Shown here: positions 38,791-51,110 of the stretch, piece by piece
How positions within the stretch are numbered: position 1 is the stretch's first letter
How the letters are laid out: each line of letters opens with the position of its first letter
The notes under the pieces: model-generated
What the model was told of the DNA's origin: nothing
What the model saw: only the letters and a program-made list of their open reading frames with translations
Database searches by the model: none
Assembly: GCA_964023205.1 (NCBI GenBank)
Contig: OZ026841.1
Span: forward strand, 25,072,561 to 25,136,560
Origin: Lutraria lutraria
Taxonomy: Eukaryota; Mollusca; Bivalvia; Venerida; Mactridae
Direction: 5' to 3'
DNA: 64,000 bases
Program-made: the position numbers and the translations under genes

Positions 38791-39524
38791 GCTTAATTTA
38801 CATAATATTTGAATATTCATGAACCTACCTAGAATGCCTCATTGATGCCACTCTACATACTATTTGAACTTTCATGAACCTACTCTGAATGCATCATTCA
38901 TGCTACTTTACATAATATTTGAATATTCATGAACCTACCCAGAATGCATCATTCATGCTACTTTACATAATATTTGAATATTCATGAACCTACCCAGAAT
39001 GCATCATTCATGCTACTTTACATAATATTTGAATATTCATGAACCTACCCAGAATGCATCATTCATGCTACTTAGCATCCTCTTCGTTATGTCTTTTTCT
39101 GTTTGAAGAACTATCACAGCTTCATGAAATGAAACAAACCAAATCTAAGCATGATACAACAATTCAATACTTGTTTGTCACTTCAATGTATGAATTATCG
39201 TATAATAGTATTTTTTTAGAATACTTACATAATTATACTGAACAATATGGAGTTAGAGGATTGCTAATCAAAACAAGTTTGTTTAGTGTTGTTTTATGGC
39301 GCATTGATATCAATTAAATGGTTATATATAGCGCACATTAAAAATAAAAAGGAAATCAATAGTAACGGTTATAAGTTATGTAATAAGATAATATATGAAT
39401 AAATTCAAGAATATTTTACATGAACAGGTTTAAAATCAAATTGTGGTAAAAAGGGTGTGTGTAAAGGTTAAAAAAGTTGCAGCATTGATAAAATTAATAT
39501 TTTCTTTTACTTTTGAATTTTTTT

Positions 39525-39530
39525 TTTATT
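39525..39530 (-). terminator. Candidate polyadenylation signal of the CACUL1 orthologue
   Basis: TTTATT on the plus strand is AATAAA on the minus strand, about 117 nt downstream of the stop codon in the direction of transcription. The surroundings are a T-rich plus-strand run, so chance occurrence is easy. No transcript evidence is available. Confidence 0.4.
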
Positions 39531-39646
39531 TTTCGATTATTATACATTTTGTACTAGATAAAGAACAAAAAAACTTTTTCGGCAAAATTGCTTTAAAATT
39601 TTTTTGGAACAATGTACAATTCAGTCAGTGATTGAGTTAGGATGAC

Positions 39647-39816
39647 TTAATGGGTAAATTCTAATTTCACGTACACATCAAATCCTGGCATACAATGTAT
39701 CTCTTGTTGAAGAACTTTGGTCTCCTCCACGTATTTGTCTAATTCTGCCACATTCGTCGGTGGATGAATATTTGGAATGAACTTTGAAAACAAATGTGGT
39801 CTCATTTGTGCATATG
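39647..39816 (-). CDS. CACUL1: CACUL1 orthologue, terminal coding exon with stop
   Basis: Minus-strand exon after the acceptor TTTGTTTATTTACAG. Its first two bases complete a GCA codon with the G from the upstream exon. It encodes YAQMRPHLFSKFIPNIHPPT, then a helical segment (ELDKYVEETKVLQQEIH), and ends CMPGFDVYVKLEFTH followed by TAA (stop at 39649-39647). The block LFSKFIPNI.PP is the most recognisable CACUL1 signature. The human protein, as I remember it, has a longer Ser/Arg-rich tail, so this C-terminus is shorter or differently spliced. A GTATGC donor inside the exon (at CAT T|GTATGC) could give an alternative end. Confidence 0.88.
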
Positions 39817-40250
39817 CTGTAAATAAACAAATACAAAATGTATATAATTATGTCAATTTCTGAAATGGATGTACAAAATGGTATATATACAGCATAGGTA
39901 ATCTTATTAGCCATAAGGTGTAAACAATATTTTTGCTTACGGTTACCTGACAATTTCCCTAGACTTTTTATTAGCCCAAGAAATGGTACATCGATGGCAC
40001 TGTCACACTGACTACCTTCCCGCACCCTTCAAGAATAAACAAGTGACAGTGGACGTACCCTATTTTTGATGAGCACGTAAGCAGGAACAACTACTTTTTC
40101 AAAGCCTACATATTTGAAGCAATATGTAATTTAAAACAATATGATAACAGACCAATCACTGTTTACTCAGCAAGTCACTAAAGTCACACAAAAGAAAAAT
40201 GCTTCTTATATAACTCTGATGAGGTAAGTAATGATATTTAATATATGTTC

Positions 40251-40289
40251 TCAAGTGAGCGATAAAGGCCCATCTTGGCCCTCTTGTTT
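40251..40289 (-). repeat. Isolated 5' end module of a family A/B element, reversed
   Basis: The inverse reads AAACAAGAGGGCCAAGATGG, GCCTTTATCGCTCACTTGAG. No core units follow. Confidence 0.6.
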
Positions 40290-40294
40290 GGTAT

Positions 40295-42120
40295 TTCTTT
40301 CCTTATCTTTTAAAAAAAGTGCTATATAAATATGGTAAATAATAATATACAGCTGAATTGCAAATGTTTGAAATGTGAAAGTTGAGTTCCGGAAAATTTC
40401 CTTCCTTTTTCAATACGGACTTGATGCCAAAAAATGCATTAATGAAGTTCGAAATGAAATTTTAAGTCCCCAGACTGATACATTTTACACTGTAATAAAA
40501 TGTGAAAGTTCAAATTGAGTGTACACCACTGTATTTCACACCAAATTGACTTTACTAACCTGTACTTACATATGTGACATTGTAAACAATAAATCTTTTG
40601 TCCATAAAACACATAAGTGTGAAAGTGTTTGTGCATACAAGAACAGATCAGTATATTACAGGTTACTAGGCGAACAAGCAAATATGTTTCAAATATGACA
40701 ACATGTTGTGATTAGAACAATTAAGATGGCACGAATGACGTCATACATACAGTTATGTAAAATTGATAAACAAATGAAGCGTCAAAGTTTCTTATCACAT
40801 ATATCATATATGTATTCATGTTAATGTTAACTGTACATGCATTGATAAATATAGTTATTCAGTATCTTTTTAAACAACTGTATAAAAATGTATAAAAACG
40901 AAAGATGCCAAATGTCAAAAGTGGCATGACAAACTTTCGCAGTTCACCTGTATGCTTAGAAATAGCTATCAAACTAAATTAATATCACCCTTTGAAAAAA
41001 TATCTTTTTGATTGCACTCGGCATGACAAAAACAAGACTTTTCATGAGTCTTGAATTTTGAATACAAGTCTTCAAAAGTGACATGACCTTGGGTTATTAA
41101 TCCACCAATCATAGTAATGAATCTACTAATTAAATCTACTTAGGTAATATAGATATATCAGACTGCTACAAATTGAATATGTACGGCAACTTCATGCTCA
41201 AAATATCTCTCCCATTATTTTTTACTTTATTCTAAAATCAGTTTAAAAAACGCATGTCAACATAATGTATAGCTCACTATATCAAGTCGGGCAAAAAATC
41301 ACATAAAAATCATGTATGTATAATAATTCCCTTCATGTTTTCTCAATACCTTCATACAATTGTATAAATACACTGTAACATCCGAAGACTTTCACAGCTA
41401 TAAGCATCTGTCTTAAAGATTGATAATTTATTTTATCAAGTTAAAAAAAAACAGCAGCCACAACTTGTAACAGACTGATGATGAAGCCACAGGGTTTAAA
41501 GCATTAAAATCATCTACAATAGTTTTCATCTAAATCAAATCATTTTGCTTCCTTCCAGACAATAAATAATTGAACAAGGTGTACCATGGTAATTTAATAG
41601 GTTCTATGTATAACATTTAATCAGAAGCATCTGATCCCTGTCTCTGTTGACAAGCATAACCAGAAAGATAAGACAAGGATATTGAGTTATGATAAAAAAA
41701 ATAACCTTGAGAACCATTTATCCTAAGTGTACAGTAAAATTACAGAATCAGACAGTGGTATCCAACGATGACCTTTGAGATGTATGGAGCAGAGGCAGCG
41801 ACCCTGGGTATTCGATGATGACCTATACTATAAGGAAATACATGTACAACCTTTTTAAGCAAAGACACCTTTAAGCAGACAATTAAGATTTCTTATGAAA
41901 ATTCTGTCCTTGAAAACTTCAAGCAGACAAATACTTACGAAATCTAAGCAATCTAATGACTCTTCTTGTAGGAAGTGACAAGAAGATATAAAACTTATCA
42001 TTGATACAGAACTCAATTTTTTCTAAACTGATCTGATTTCTTGAAAAAAAAGATGTTAATATAAGTAATCAATTACAACTAAAACCATGCTAATTGAAAT
42101 ATGTTGCACATCTTAACTTA
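40295..42120. other. Intron of the CACUL1 orthologue, no feature
   Basis: AT-rich intronic sequence without recognised repeats. Confidence 0.5.
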
Positions 42121-42124
42121 GGAA

Positions 42125-43281
42125 ACAAGAGGGCCAAGATGGCCCTATATCGCTCACATGACAATCACTGTTCACTCATTAAAACATTGTTTTGAACCGG
42201 TGACCTAGTTTTTGACCCCAGACAACCTATGTTCGAATTTGTCTTACATATCATTAAGACAAACAGTCTGACTAGGTTTGGTGAAGATACGATCAAAATT
42301 TGACATCTACAGTGTTAATAAGGTTTTCCTAAGATTTGACCTTGTGACCTGGTTTTTGACCCTAGGTGACCCATATTTGAACTTGTCCTTAATATCATTA
42401 AGACAAACAATCTGGTTTGGCCAAGATCCAATCAAAACCATGACATTTAGAGCTTTTACAACATTTTTACCTAAGATTTGACCTTGAGACCCAGTTTTTG
42501 AACCCGGCTGACCCATGTTCAACATTGATCCACATATCATTGAGGCAAACATTCTGACAAGGTTTGGTGAAGATCCAATTAAAACTGTGACATCTACAGT
42601 GTTAACAAAGTTTTCCTAAGATTTGACCTGGTGACCTAGTTATTGACCCCAGATGACCCATATTTATACTTGACCGTTATATCATTAAAACAAACGATTT
42701 GACAAAGTTTGGTGAAGATCCAATAATAACTGTGAAATCTACAGTGTTAACATGGTTTTTCATAAGATTTGACCTAGCGACCTAGTTTTTGACCTAAGAT
42801 GACCCATGTTCGAACTCGTCCAAGATATTATGAAGACAAACATTCTGACAAGGTTTCATGATCATCCAATCAAAACAGTGACTTCTAGAGTGTTCACAAG
42901 GTTTTCCAGCAATTTGCCCTAGTGACCTAATTTTACTACAGAAATGACCCATTATCAAACTTGACCTACATTTTATTAAAATAAACATTCTGACAAAGTT
43001 TCATGAAGATAAAGTCAAAACAGTGATTTCTAAAGTGTTCACAAGGTTTTCCCTTATTTGGCCCTGGTGACCTAGTTTTTGACCCCAAATGGCCCAATAT
43101 CGAACTCGTTCGAGATTTTGTTGATATTAACGTTCTGACCCAGTTTGCTAAAATTGAGCCAAAAATGTGGCCCCTAGTGTGGTCACAACAAAAAGTTTGA
43201 CGACGCACGACGCACACCGCACATCGCCGGACGGATAGTGATCCTTATAGCTCACTTTGTCACTTTGTGACATGTGAGCTA
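42125..43281 (+). mobile_element. Family A repeat, copy 1 (Helentron-like, non-autonomous)
   Basis: Begins ACAAGAGGGCCAAGATGGCC (6-bp hairpin AGGGCC/GGCCCT) and GCTCACATGACA. About seven degenerate ~145-bp tandem units follow (GACCTAGTTTTTGACCCC recurs at 42198, 42345, 42488, 42630, 42779, 42924, 43068). It ends with hairpin GTCAC-TTT-GTGAC (43259-43271), 7 nt, then CTAA. The ends carry an inverted GCTCACATG. Hairpin plus CTAA with a short inverted repeat and a tandem core resembles Helitron/Helentron-derived HINE or pearl-type elements of bivalves. No coding sequence. Confidence 0.7.
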
Positions 43282-44284
43282 AAAATGGCCATGTCTTGAG
43301 ATTATGATAAAGTCTAAAATCTCAAAGGTCTGATTGGTTGCTTCCAAAGAGTACTTCAGATTTGACCAATGGCAAAGCACCAGTAAGAAACTAGTCTTTA
43401 TGCTAAGCTGTATGGCATTGAGTCTTTGTTAATAGATTCTGTCCCTCATAATTGTGAAATGAAATGATTAGCACAGTTTTTAGACTTTGTCACAACTCCT
43501 GAGACCAAACAAAGTTTTTTTTTTTTAAAAATGACAAACAATTGAAAAATGCCACATTCTTATGAGAACTAATCAAATCTAATTTGTCAATACAAAGAGC
43601 TTCTCATAATGTCTAACAGGCGTCAGCTGTTTATAGCATAGTACAAATCATTGACACACCCGTACAGATACTTCAACAATGTGCTTGACTCATTAAATGC
43701 AGTGAAAGGATAATTATATTACACATGGTATATTTCTAGTAGCTGATCACAATGCAAGCTAAATCGTATCACGCCAGTCAGAAGGTGCCACAAAAAGGGA
43801 CCTCAGGTTTAACAGTTATTATTAATTAATGGCTTCGTCAATCATGTATGTTTCTTAGATCATTTCGGTGTTCCGAGAGATGCAATAATATTTGCTCTAG
43901 AATCTTATGTTGAATGTTACCAAGTATTCATTCATATATCTAAAAAATGTTTGTCTTGCTTTCAGTATCCAATGACATGCATGACCACAGTGTATTCATG
44001 AAATAAAATTTGTATTGTTTGAAAAACTTAATTATTGATTCTATATCAACAAATGGATGAGCCAGTATGAAATTTCCATATCAATAGTTCATGTTGATGG
44101 AGAAAGAATTCCTCCCTGAAGTGGAAAAACTATAGCGAATGTGCAATCACTACAATAACTATACTCTTACAAGGGAGACTTACCTAGTTATGCTAAAAAG
44201 ATATTTCCTAAGAAGTACATTTTTGTAAAAAAGTCCATGGATTATCCATGAAGTATTTCATAGATCAAAATATCATGACATAAA

Positions 44285-44462
44285 ATTATTCATTTGGTTC
44301 CCTGTATGGATTCATATTCATTTGGTTCCCTGCATGGATTCAAATTAATTTGGTTCCCTGCATGGATTCATATTCATTTGGTTCCCTGCATGGATTCATA
44401 TTCATTTGGTTCCCTGCATGGATTCATATTCATTTGGTTCCCCGTATAACCTTCGGATTCAT
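44285..44462 (+). repeat. 28-bp minisatellite
   Basis: About six tandem units of TTCATTTGGTTCCCTGCATG GATTCATA, with small variants (CTGTATGG, CAAATTAATTTGG, CCCCGTATAA). Lies in the CACUL1 intron. Confidence 0.85.
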
Positions 44463-45395
44463 ATTCCTCAGAGAAACAATGCTAAGTTTTATACGATTAT
44501 ACAATCCCCTCATGTGTTTTTGTTAATCATTGGTAGCAGATAATTATGAAAGCACATTAGGTGTTGGTATTTAGATTTTTCAGGAACTGGAGAGTGATAA
44601 AGCACATTTTACTAATTATGTTCAATTCTGAACACCTGACCAAAACACAATAATTCAAACAAATCTATATTCACCTGACCAAAACGCAATAACTTATACT
44701 AATTTATATTGTCTTAAATTACAAATACGCAATAATTTGATTAAAATTATTTGAGCAATACAATTACAGTATATCATTGTTTTTAAACATCTTATGACAA
44801 TTAATATTAAAATATTCTAAAAGATGATCTTGAGCAACAGTTAGTTTGCTTAAATATAGGACAGCAAATAAAGGTCTCCAATCCTTGCAACAACAACAAA
44901 ACAACTACCAAAAAAAAAAAGCTAACAATTTTTTCTGTTCTGTATTCTAACCAGTGATAACTTACCAGGTACACTTCCACAAGGTGTGGTAACTTCTCAA
45001 ATTATGGGGAAGATGTCAAACTTCTTTTGGAAGGTGTGACCAACTGAGACCTGGGTTCAAACCCAGAAAGACTGGTTATAAGACCAGATGAACTTTAATC
45101 CATCTGTCATAAACATTATCACTGACAGTTGAGATTTTGACTACTAGTCATAAAAACAAAATAATGAAAACAGAATACAAAACAAGATATCAATGTAAAC
45201 AATTACTGTCTATGAGTGCCGTGATGTCGGCTTCACTGGAAACAGAAGGATTTTTGTGTGAAACAATTTTCAAAACACATCAGTATTTGAGGAACAGGTT
45301 ATCCATTTCAATATAGGCATAAGATCCAGTGCTCTCCAGCATAGGGGGCAACAAAGACCAAAAACATCTTGATCATAAAATTATATGTATATATA

Positions 45396-45897
45396 CAGTA
45401 AAACCTCGATTATTCGAACACCGATTATCCGAATACCCGGTATTATCCAAATAAAAGCTACGGTCCCGATTATGTCTCTATATATATATTTCAAGCACAA
45501 TGAACCCTGGTGTAATCCAAATACATTATTTAGTCCTAAAGTTACGAATGCGCATATTTTCACACCTATTATTCGAAATTGTCAATTGATAACAATGGCC
45601 GATTGAGAATCATTTGTCGTGTGACAAACAATGTAAACGAAGCGTGTCAACAGTTTATTACGATACTAATCGCGACAAATATTTCACTGTGATCTAATAA
45701 ATGAATATACGTACCAGGTGATATGTATGAAATTATTTGCATTTCAGCATCATTAAAAATTTCAGAACTGATTCAAACACAATTAAACATTATCGTTTTC
45801 CAACCTGTACATCATACTGAAATGGATTATTCCAACCATGGATTATCCAAATGATTTTTCAGGGCCCAACGGCATTCGAATAATCAGGGTTTTACTG
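45396..45897 (+). mobile_element. pogo/Tigger-like TIR element (MITE)
   Basis: 502 bp with ~23-bp terminal inverted repeats: CAGTAAAACCTCGATTATTC at the left; the inverse of the right end reads CAGTAAAACCCTGATTATTC. TA duplications flank it (45394-45395, 45898-45899). The CAGTRAAACC start with TA target sites is typical of Tigger/pogo DNA transposons. No transposase remains, so it is non-autonomous. Confidence 0.8.
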
Positions 45898-45904
45898 TAT
45901 AATA

Positions 45905-47710
45905 AATGTGTTTTTGGTCCGTGTTGCCATTTTACACTATCACTGCAACATGCTAGCCCACCTATGTTCTCCAGAAGCCCCAGCAACTGGCGCTAGCGCC
46001 TTCTACTCGAAAACCCAACGCCGGCTACTTTTTGACAATACAAAAAATGAATTTACACTGAAAAATGAAAAATCAGTGAATAAAACCCAGTACAATTTAT
46101 GTTAAGACTGCTAGTTTATATCATCTGGAGAACACTGATGATAGCACAGAAAACAAGCCTGAACACAGCTTTCTATGTTTTTACTAATTAGAACTAATTA
46201 GTAATGATTACTTTGCAATTTGATTGAAAATGGCGAAGTAGATAATGAGAAGACGTTATTTGTAAAACACGTTCTGAGCAGAAAAACATACTCTTAGACA
46301 TTAGACGTGCTAAAATTGTTGACAAATACAATTATCCACAGTAAACAATAAATGAAATTTCAATCAACATGAAGCACATGTCCTTCTAGATGTATACATC
46401 ATACTGTATTGTTTTATAAGGATCTACATAACCACATACTAGTGTAAATAATCCACCCATCAGGCACAAACATCGACTTATCTTAACAGATCTGGCTTGA
46501 TCGAAACATTTATGAATAGAGGTAATCCATTAAGAGGATGATAAAAAAACGCCTAAGATGAATGTTAAGGAAACGAAAAAATTGTAGCGTTTCCGGTCAC
46601 CCGGACAAACTGATAATTGGGCACCTGACCTAAGGCTTCTCACTGCAAAATCCTAACTATTGTATATATGAACATATTTCGGGCTGAATTGTGCTTCTAA
46701 ATTATGAAAAATAAGCTTCAAAAAGAAAGTTACCCAACCTAACTACATGTATTATATTTTTTCAATTAACAAGGGAAGTTTTCCTGTTACTTGAAAACAA
46801 AAAAGTAAACACAATTTGTCATTCGTTCCATTAATATATTTATCTAAGAGCAATATTTTATGTAGAAAACACCATAAAAGACACGATCTTGTAAACTGGT
46901 TTTAATCTTTAAAAATTCCTTGATAAGATTAAAATAAATATAATAAAAAACATTTTTAATAGCACTATTAAAGTACCATATTATTGCTTTTGAAAAGTAC
47001 ACAACTTCTTTCACCTTGATTCATACTAAAAAATATTATCCTACACAGTCCATAAAATTAAGTGGTATCATTCATCATAATACCGTAATAGAGCGATAAA
47101 GTTTGAAAGCAATAATTAGAAAGTAGCCACAAATTTTCAATTCAAAAGAATGTTGTAATGATGGAAAACAAAATATGACAAAAACCCTCACAATCACATG
47201 CTTATTAAATTAATTACATGCTTTATGTCAACTGCCCACTTAAATCTTTGAAATCAAAAGAAAATCTCTCACAGATGTTGGAACACATTTTTGATGATGT
47301 TGCAAATTTTTATGATAAATTACAACAGCCAATCAATATCACTGCTGTTGTTTCAGAAACAGCTGATATCAATTCTTCCAAGTGAATTATCTTGACTGCC
47401 TCATACATGCAGTAAAACAATCTTTTCTGCTTACAGTATACGTTGAAATTTTGGCGGTGGTTTAATGTTCACTATTTTGGCAGTTGATAGGTTTCAGCCA
47501 ATTTAAAACACCGCAGATATATAACACTGCCAATAATAGCAAAAAAAAATATATTTTGACTTAAGCTTAAAATAATTAATCACTGGTTAAATATGCAAAT
47601 AAATGCAAATAAGTTATACTTTTGTACATATACATAAAATGGCATATAAAAATAGTCGTTATCAACAAAAAAAGCTAAGTGATATGGACAAACAAGCAAA
47701 CCATTACCAT
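45905..47710. other. Intron of the CACUL1 orthologue, no feature
   Basis: AT-rich, nothing recognised. Confidence 0.5.
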
Positions 47711-47716
47711 TTGTTA

Positions 47717-49453
47717 ACAAGAGGGCCATGATGGCCCTATAAATGCTCACCAGGAGAAAAGGTCATTTGGAGATTAACATTGTTGAAGTTTTCTATACGA
47801 GTCCAAGTAAGATCAAGTGACCCATCTGGGTCGTTTTTTATCCCATGGCCATTATATGAACAGATTTAAAAGAGGTCTATTAGACAAAGCTAGATACCAA
47901 ATATCTTAGCTCTAGGCCTTGTGGTTTCGGAGAAGAAGATTTTAAAAAATTTTCCTATATAAAATAGAATAAACCACAGGGCAGGGCTAATTTTGACCCC
48001 AGGGCCATAATTTGAACAAACTTGGTAGAGGTCCACTAGACAATGCCACATACAAAATATCTAAGCTCTAGGCCTTGCAGTTTAGGAGAAGATTTTTTAT
48101 TTTTTCCTATATAAGTCTATATAAATCAAGTGACCCCCGGGGCGGGGCCAATTTTGACCCTAGGGCAATAATTTGAACAAACTTGGTAGAGGTCCACTAG
48201 ACAATGCTACATACCAAATATCTTAGCTCTAGGCCTTGTGGTTTCGGAGAAGAAGATTTGTTAAATTTTCCTATATAAAATAGAATAAACCCCAGGACAG
48301 GGCCAATTTTGACCCAAGGGCAATAATTTGATCAAACTTGGTAGAGGTCCACTAGATAATGCTACATACCAAATATCTTAGCTCTAGGCCTTGTGGTTTC
48401 GGAGAAGAAGATTTGTTAAATTTTACTATATAAGTCTATATAAATGAAGTGACCCCCGGGGCGGGGCCAATTTTGACCCTAGGGCAATAATTTGAACAAA
48501 CTTGGTAGAGGTCTACTAGACAATGCTACATACCAAATATCTTAGCTCTAGGCCTTGTGGTTTTGGAGAAGAAGATTTTTTAAATTCTCCTATATAAAAT
48601 AGAATAAACCCCAGGGCCGGCCCAATTTTGACCCTAGGGCAATAATTTGAACAAACTTGGTAGAGGTTCACTAGATAATGCTACATACCAAATATCTTAG
48701 CTCTAGGCCTTGTGGTTTCGGAGAAGAAGATTTTTTAAATTTTCCTTTATAAGTCTATATAAATGAAGTGACCCCCGTGGCGGGGCCAATTTTGACCCTA
48801 GGGCAATAATTTGAACAAACTTGGTAGAGGTCCACTAGACAATGCTACATACCAAATATCTTAGCTCTAGGCCTTGTGGTTTCGGATGAAGATTTTTTAA
48901 ATTTTCCTATATAAAATAGAATAAACCCCAGGGCAGGGCCAATTTTGACCCTAGGGCAATAATTTGAACAAACTTGGTAGAGGTCCACTAGATAATGCTA
49001 CATACCAAATATCAAAGCCCTAGGCATTTTAGTTTTTGACAAGAAGATTTTTTAAATTTCCTATATAAGTCTATGTAAAATCAAGTTACCCCCGGGGCGG
49101 AGCCAATTTTGACCCCAGGGGAATAATTTGAACAAACTTTGTAGAGTTCCATTAGACAATGCTACATACCAAATATCTCAGCTCTAGGCCCGGTGGTTTC
49201 GGACAAGAAGATTTTTAAAGTTTTTTCTATATGTTGCCATAGCAACCAGAGTTTTTAATGAAATTTAATTTTTTGAACAACTTTGAAAGGGGACCACCCA
49301 AGGATCATTCCAGCAAAGTTTGGTTACAATCGGCATAGCGGTGTAGGAGGAGATGTTGTTTTAAGTAAACATGGACGCCACGTAACGACGCACGATGGAC
49401 GCAGGGTGATCACAAAAGCTCACCCTGAGCACATTCGTGCTCTGGTGAGCTAA
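47717..49453 (+). mobile_element. Family B repeat (sister of family A) with ~158-bp core units
   Basis: Starts with the shared module ACAAGAGGGCCATGATGGCC, then GCTCACCAGGA. The core is about eight near-identical units of ~158 bp (AATTTTGACC recurs at about 47989, 48149, 48307, 48469, 48624, 48788, 48940, 49108). It ends with a GAGCAC-ATTC-GTGCTC hairpin (49427-49442), 7 nt, then CTAA. The 3' TCTGGTGAGC is the inverse of the 5' GCTCACCAG. No coding content. It lies in the 10.5 kb CACUL1 intron. Confidence 0.7.
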
Positions 49454-49679
49454 TAAAAGGTGCTAATCTTCGACTGTGTTTGCAATTTTTATAACAAAGG
49501 GATACTATTAACGATGTATATCACAATAAGATAAGGGCATTGTATAAGTATATGGAAAGTGCCAACATGTTTACAAACAAAGAACATTTAAAGATGTAAA
49601 GCAAATTAAAATATAGGTTACATTGGTTTAATTTTAGCGGCGGCGGACAATAGATGGTTTTATTTTGGCAGATTTTTTA

Positions 49680-50205
49680 GAAATAGGCTATAGGTATTAT
49701 AGTTTCTGACTATAAGATTTTTTAAATTTTCTTAAATAAGCCCTTCGTAAAATCAAGAAAAAACCTGGGATGGAGCTAATTTTCACCCAAGGGCCATATT
49801 TTTTACAAACTTGGTATAAGTCCACCAGACAATGCTACACACCAAATATCTAAGCTCTAGGCCATGTGTTTTTGGACAAAAACATTTTATACATTTTCCT
49901 ATATAAGTTTATATAAATGTTATCCCTGGGGCTGAGCCAATTTTGACCCCAGAGCCATAATTTTATCAAACTTGGTAGAGGTTCACTAGACAATGCTACA
50001 CACTCTCACCAAATATCTAAGCTCTAGGCCCTGTGGTTTCAGACTAGAAGAATTTTGAAAATTTTACAATTTTTAATGAACTTTAATTTTTTGAACAACT
50101 TTGGTAGAGCCTCACGCAAGGAGCATCCCTGCAAAGTTTCATTAAAATTGGCCAACTGCTTAAGATGGAGGGATGATGGACGAGGAACAACACGCGATCA
50201 CAATA
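49680..50205 (+). repeat. Degenerate family B fragment
   Basis: Diverged relatives of the family B unit (GAGCTAATTTTCACCCAAGG, then AATGCTACACACCAAATATC) in about two to three units, followed by TGGACGAGGAACAACACGCG, which resembles the 3' end. An older copy lying just after the intact one. Confidence 0.55.
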
Positions 50206-50308
50206 CTTAAGAACAGATCGACTGAGTAAAACAAACAATGCACTCTGAGTCTCTCATACATAGGCAATCATTGAATTATATAAGAAGAAAATCACAAACA
50301 ATACTAAC

Positions 50309-50398
50309 CTGGATTTAAAGAATGCAAATTTCTTATTAAACATGACATGGTTGGAGGTGGCACAGAAAATGGTTTGGCATTTGCTTCTTCAAGTAATG
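50309..50398 (-). CDS. CACUL1: CACUL1 orthologue, internal exon
   Basis: A 90-bp minus-strand exon, phase 1 at both ends (2 nt + 29 codons + 1 nt). The acceptor is TTTTTCTTTTCAG and the donor CCAG|GTTAGTAT. It encodes LLEEANAKPFSVPPPTMSCL and then IRNLHSLNP. Joined to the previous exon it gives HISLLLSLLEEA, which matches without a gap the family's HI..L..LL.EA...PF.V.P.TM region. It is followed downstream by a 10.5 kb intron. The phase allows two different next exons: the terminal exon at 39816 (supported by family homology) or a 69-bp candidate cassette at 40015-39947. Confidence 0.87.
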
Positions 50399-51110
50399 CT
50401 GAAAAGAAAAAGGAAAACTCATTAACGTAAATCTTGTATATACATTATCAATAGGTGGTTGCAGCAATTACTGGTACAAGTATGGGAAGGTTTTTTTTTG
50501 TCACACGGTAACAATCTAATGAGAGAGTGTGCATGCAGTCAGAGAAAGCAGTGTAATAGGTAAATGTTGAAATTCCTTGAGTACATGATGGCTTTAGTAT
50601 GACTATGTCTGAATTTATTCACCGTAATAAAATCAACTTCTAAAAACTGTTTTGTTTCTCAATGATTAAGTCTTATATCAATGACATACACAGAATAATT
50701 ATCTCCCACTTAGCAGACTATTGTGAAGTTTACAAGAAAGGATCATACTGTGATACAAAATAAAAACCATTAAAATTGTTCATTTTCACAAACAGCAGCA
50801 GATAGTATAACTTGTCTGATGAAACATTATAACATCACAATGATATTACAGTTGTGCATCAGGAAATTGTACACCTGAGTTCCATTCATATAAACACAAT
50901 AAATTACCAGAATAGCATATGTCAGATAAATAAAGAATAAAAACTAATTAGTTATAACGTAACATAGCAGACAGTGGTATAAAATTTCGAAATTTCAATT
51001 TTTGCTTTTTGCTAACAAATAAAGCATTCAATGGAAGAATTTCAACAAACTTTACATGCAAAGCATTAAAGTTCTACCGTTAACTTACGAAAATGTATGT
51101 TTCAATTTAT

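Larger units (their letters stand above)
36886..39075 (+). repeat. 56-bp minisatellite array, interrupted twice
   Basis: Units read AATATTTGAATATTCATGAA, CCTACCTAGAATGCCTCATT, CATGCTTACTTTACAT (56 bp), with variants (GCCACTTAACAG, CTACTTTACATA, AATGCATCATT). Array segments are 36886-37075, 38069-38342 and 38791-39075, about 12 units in all. Adjacent units are often identical, which suggests recent expansion. Confidence 0.85.

Noticed and set aside
36886..39075. Array with spacers
   Set aside because: The 56-bp units are contiguous with no unique spacers; the long gaps are transposon insertions.
39678..40025. 115-codon minus-strand open frame as a single CDS
   Set aside because: It runs through a real intron; the CACUL1 terminal exon uses a different frame with a clear acceptor and family motif.
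42278..43217. Short open frames inside family A repeats, recurring at 53889-54095 and 62074-62968
   Set aside because: Frames differ between copies and follow the tandem units; no consistent protein across the element.
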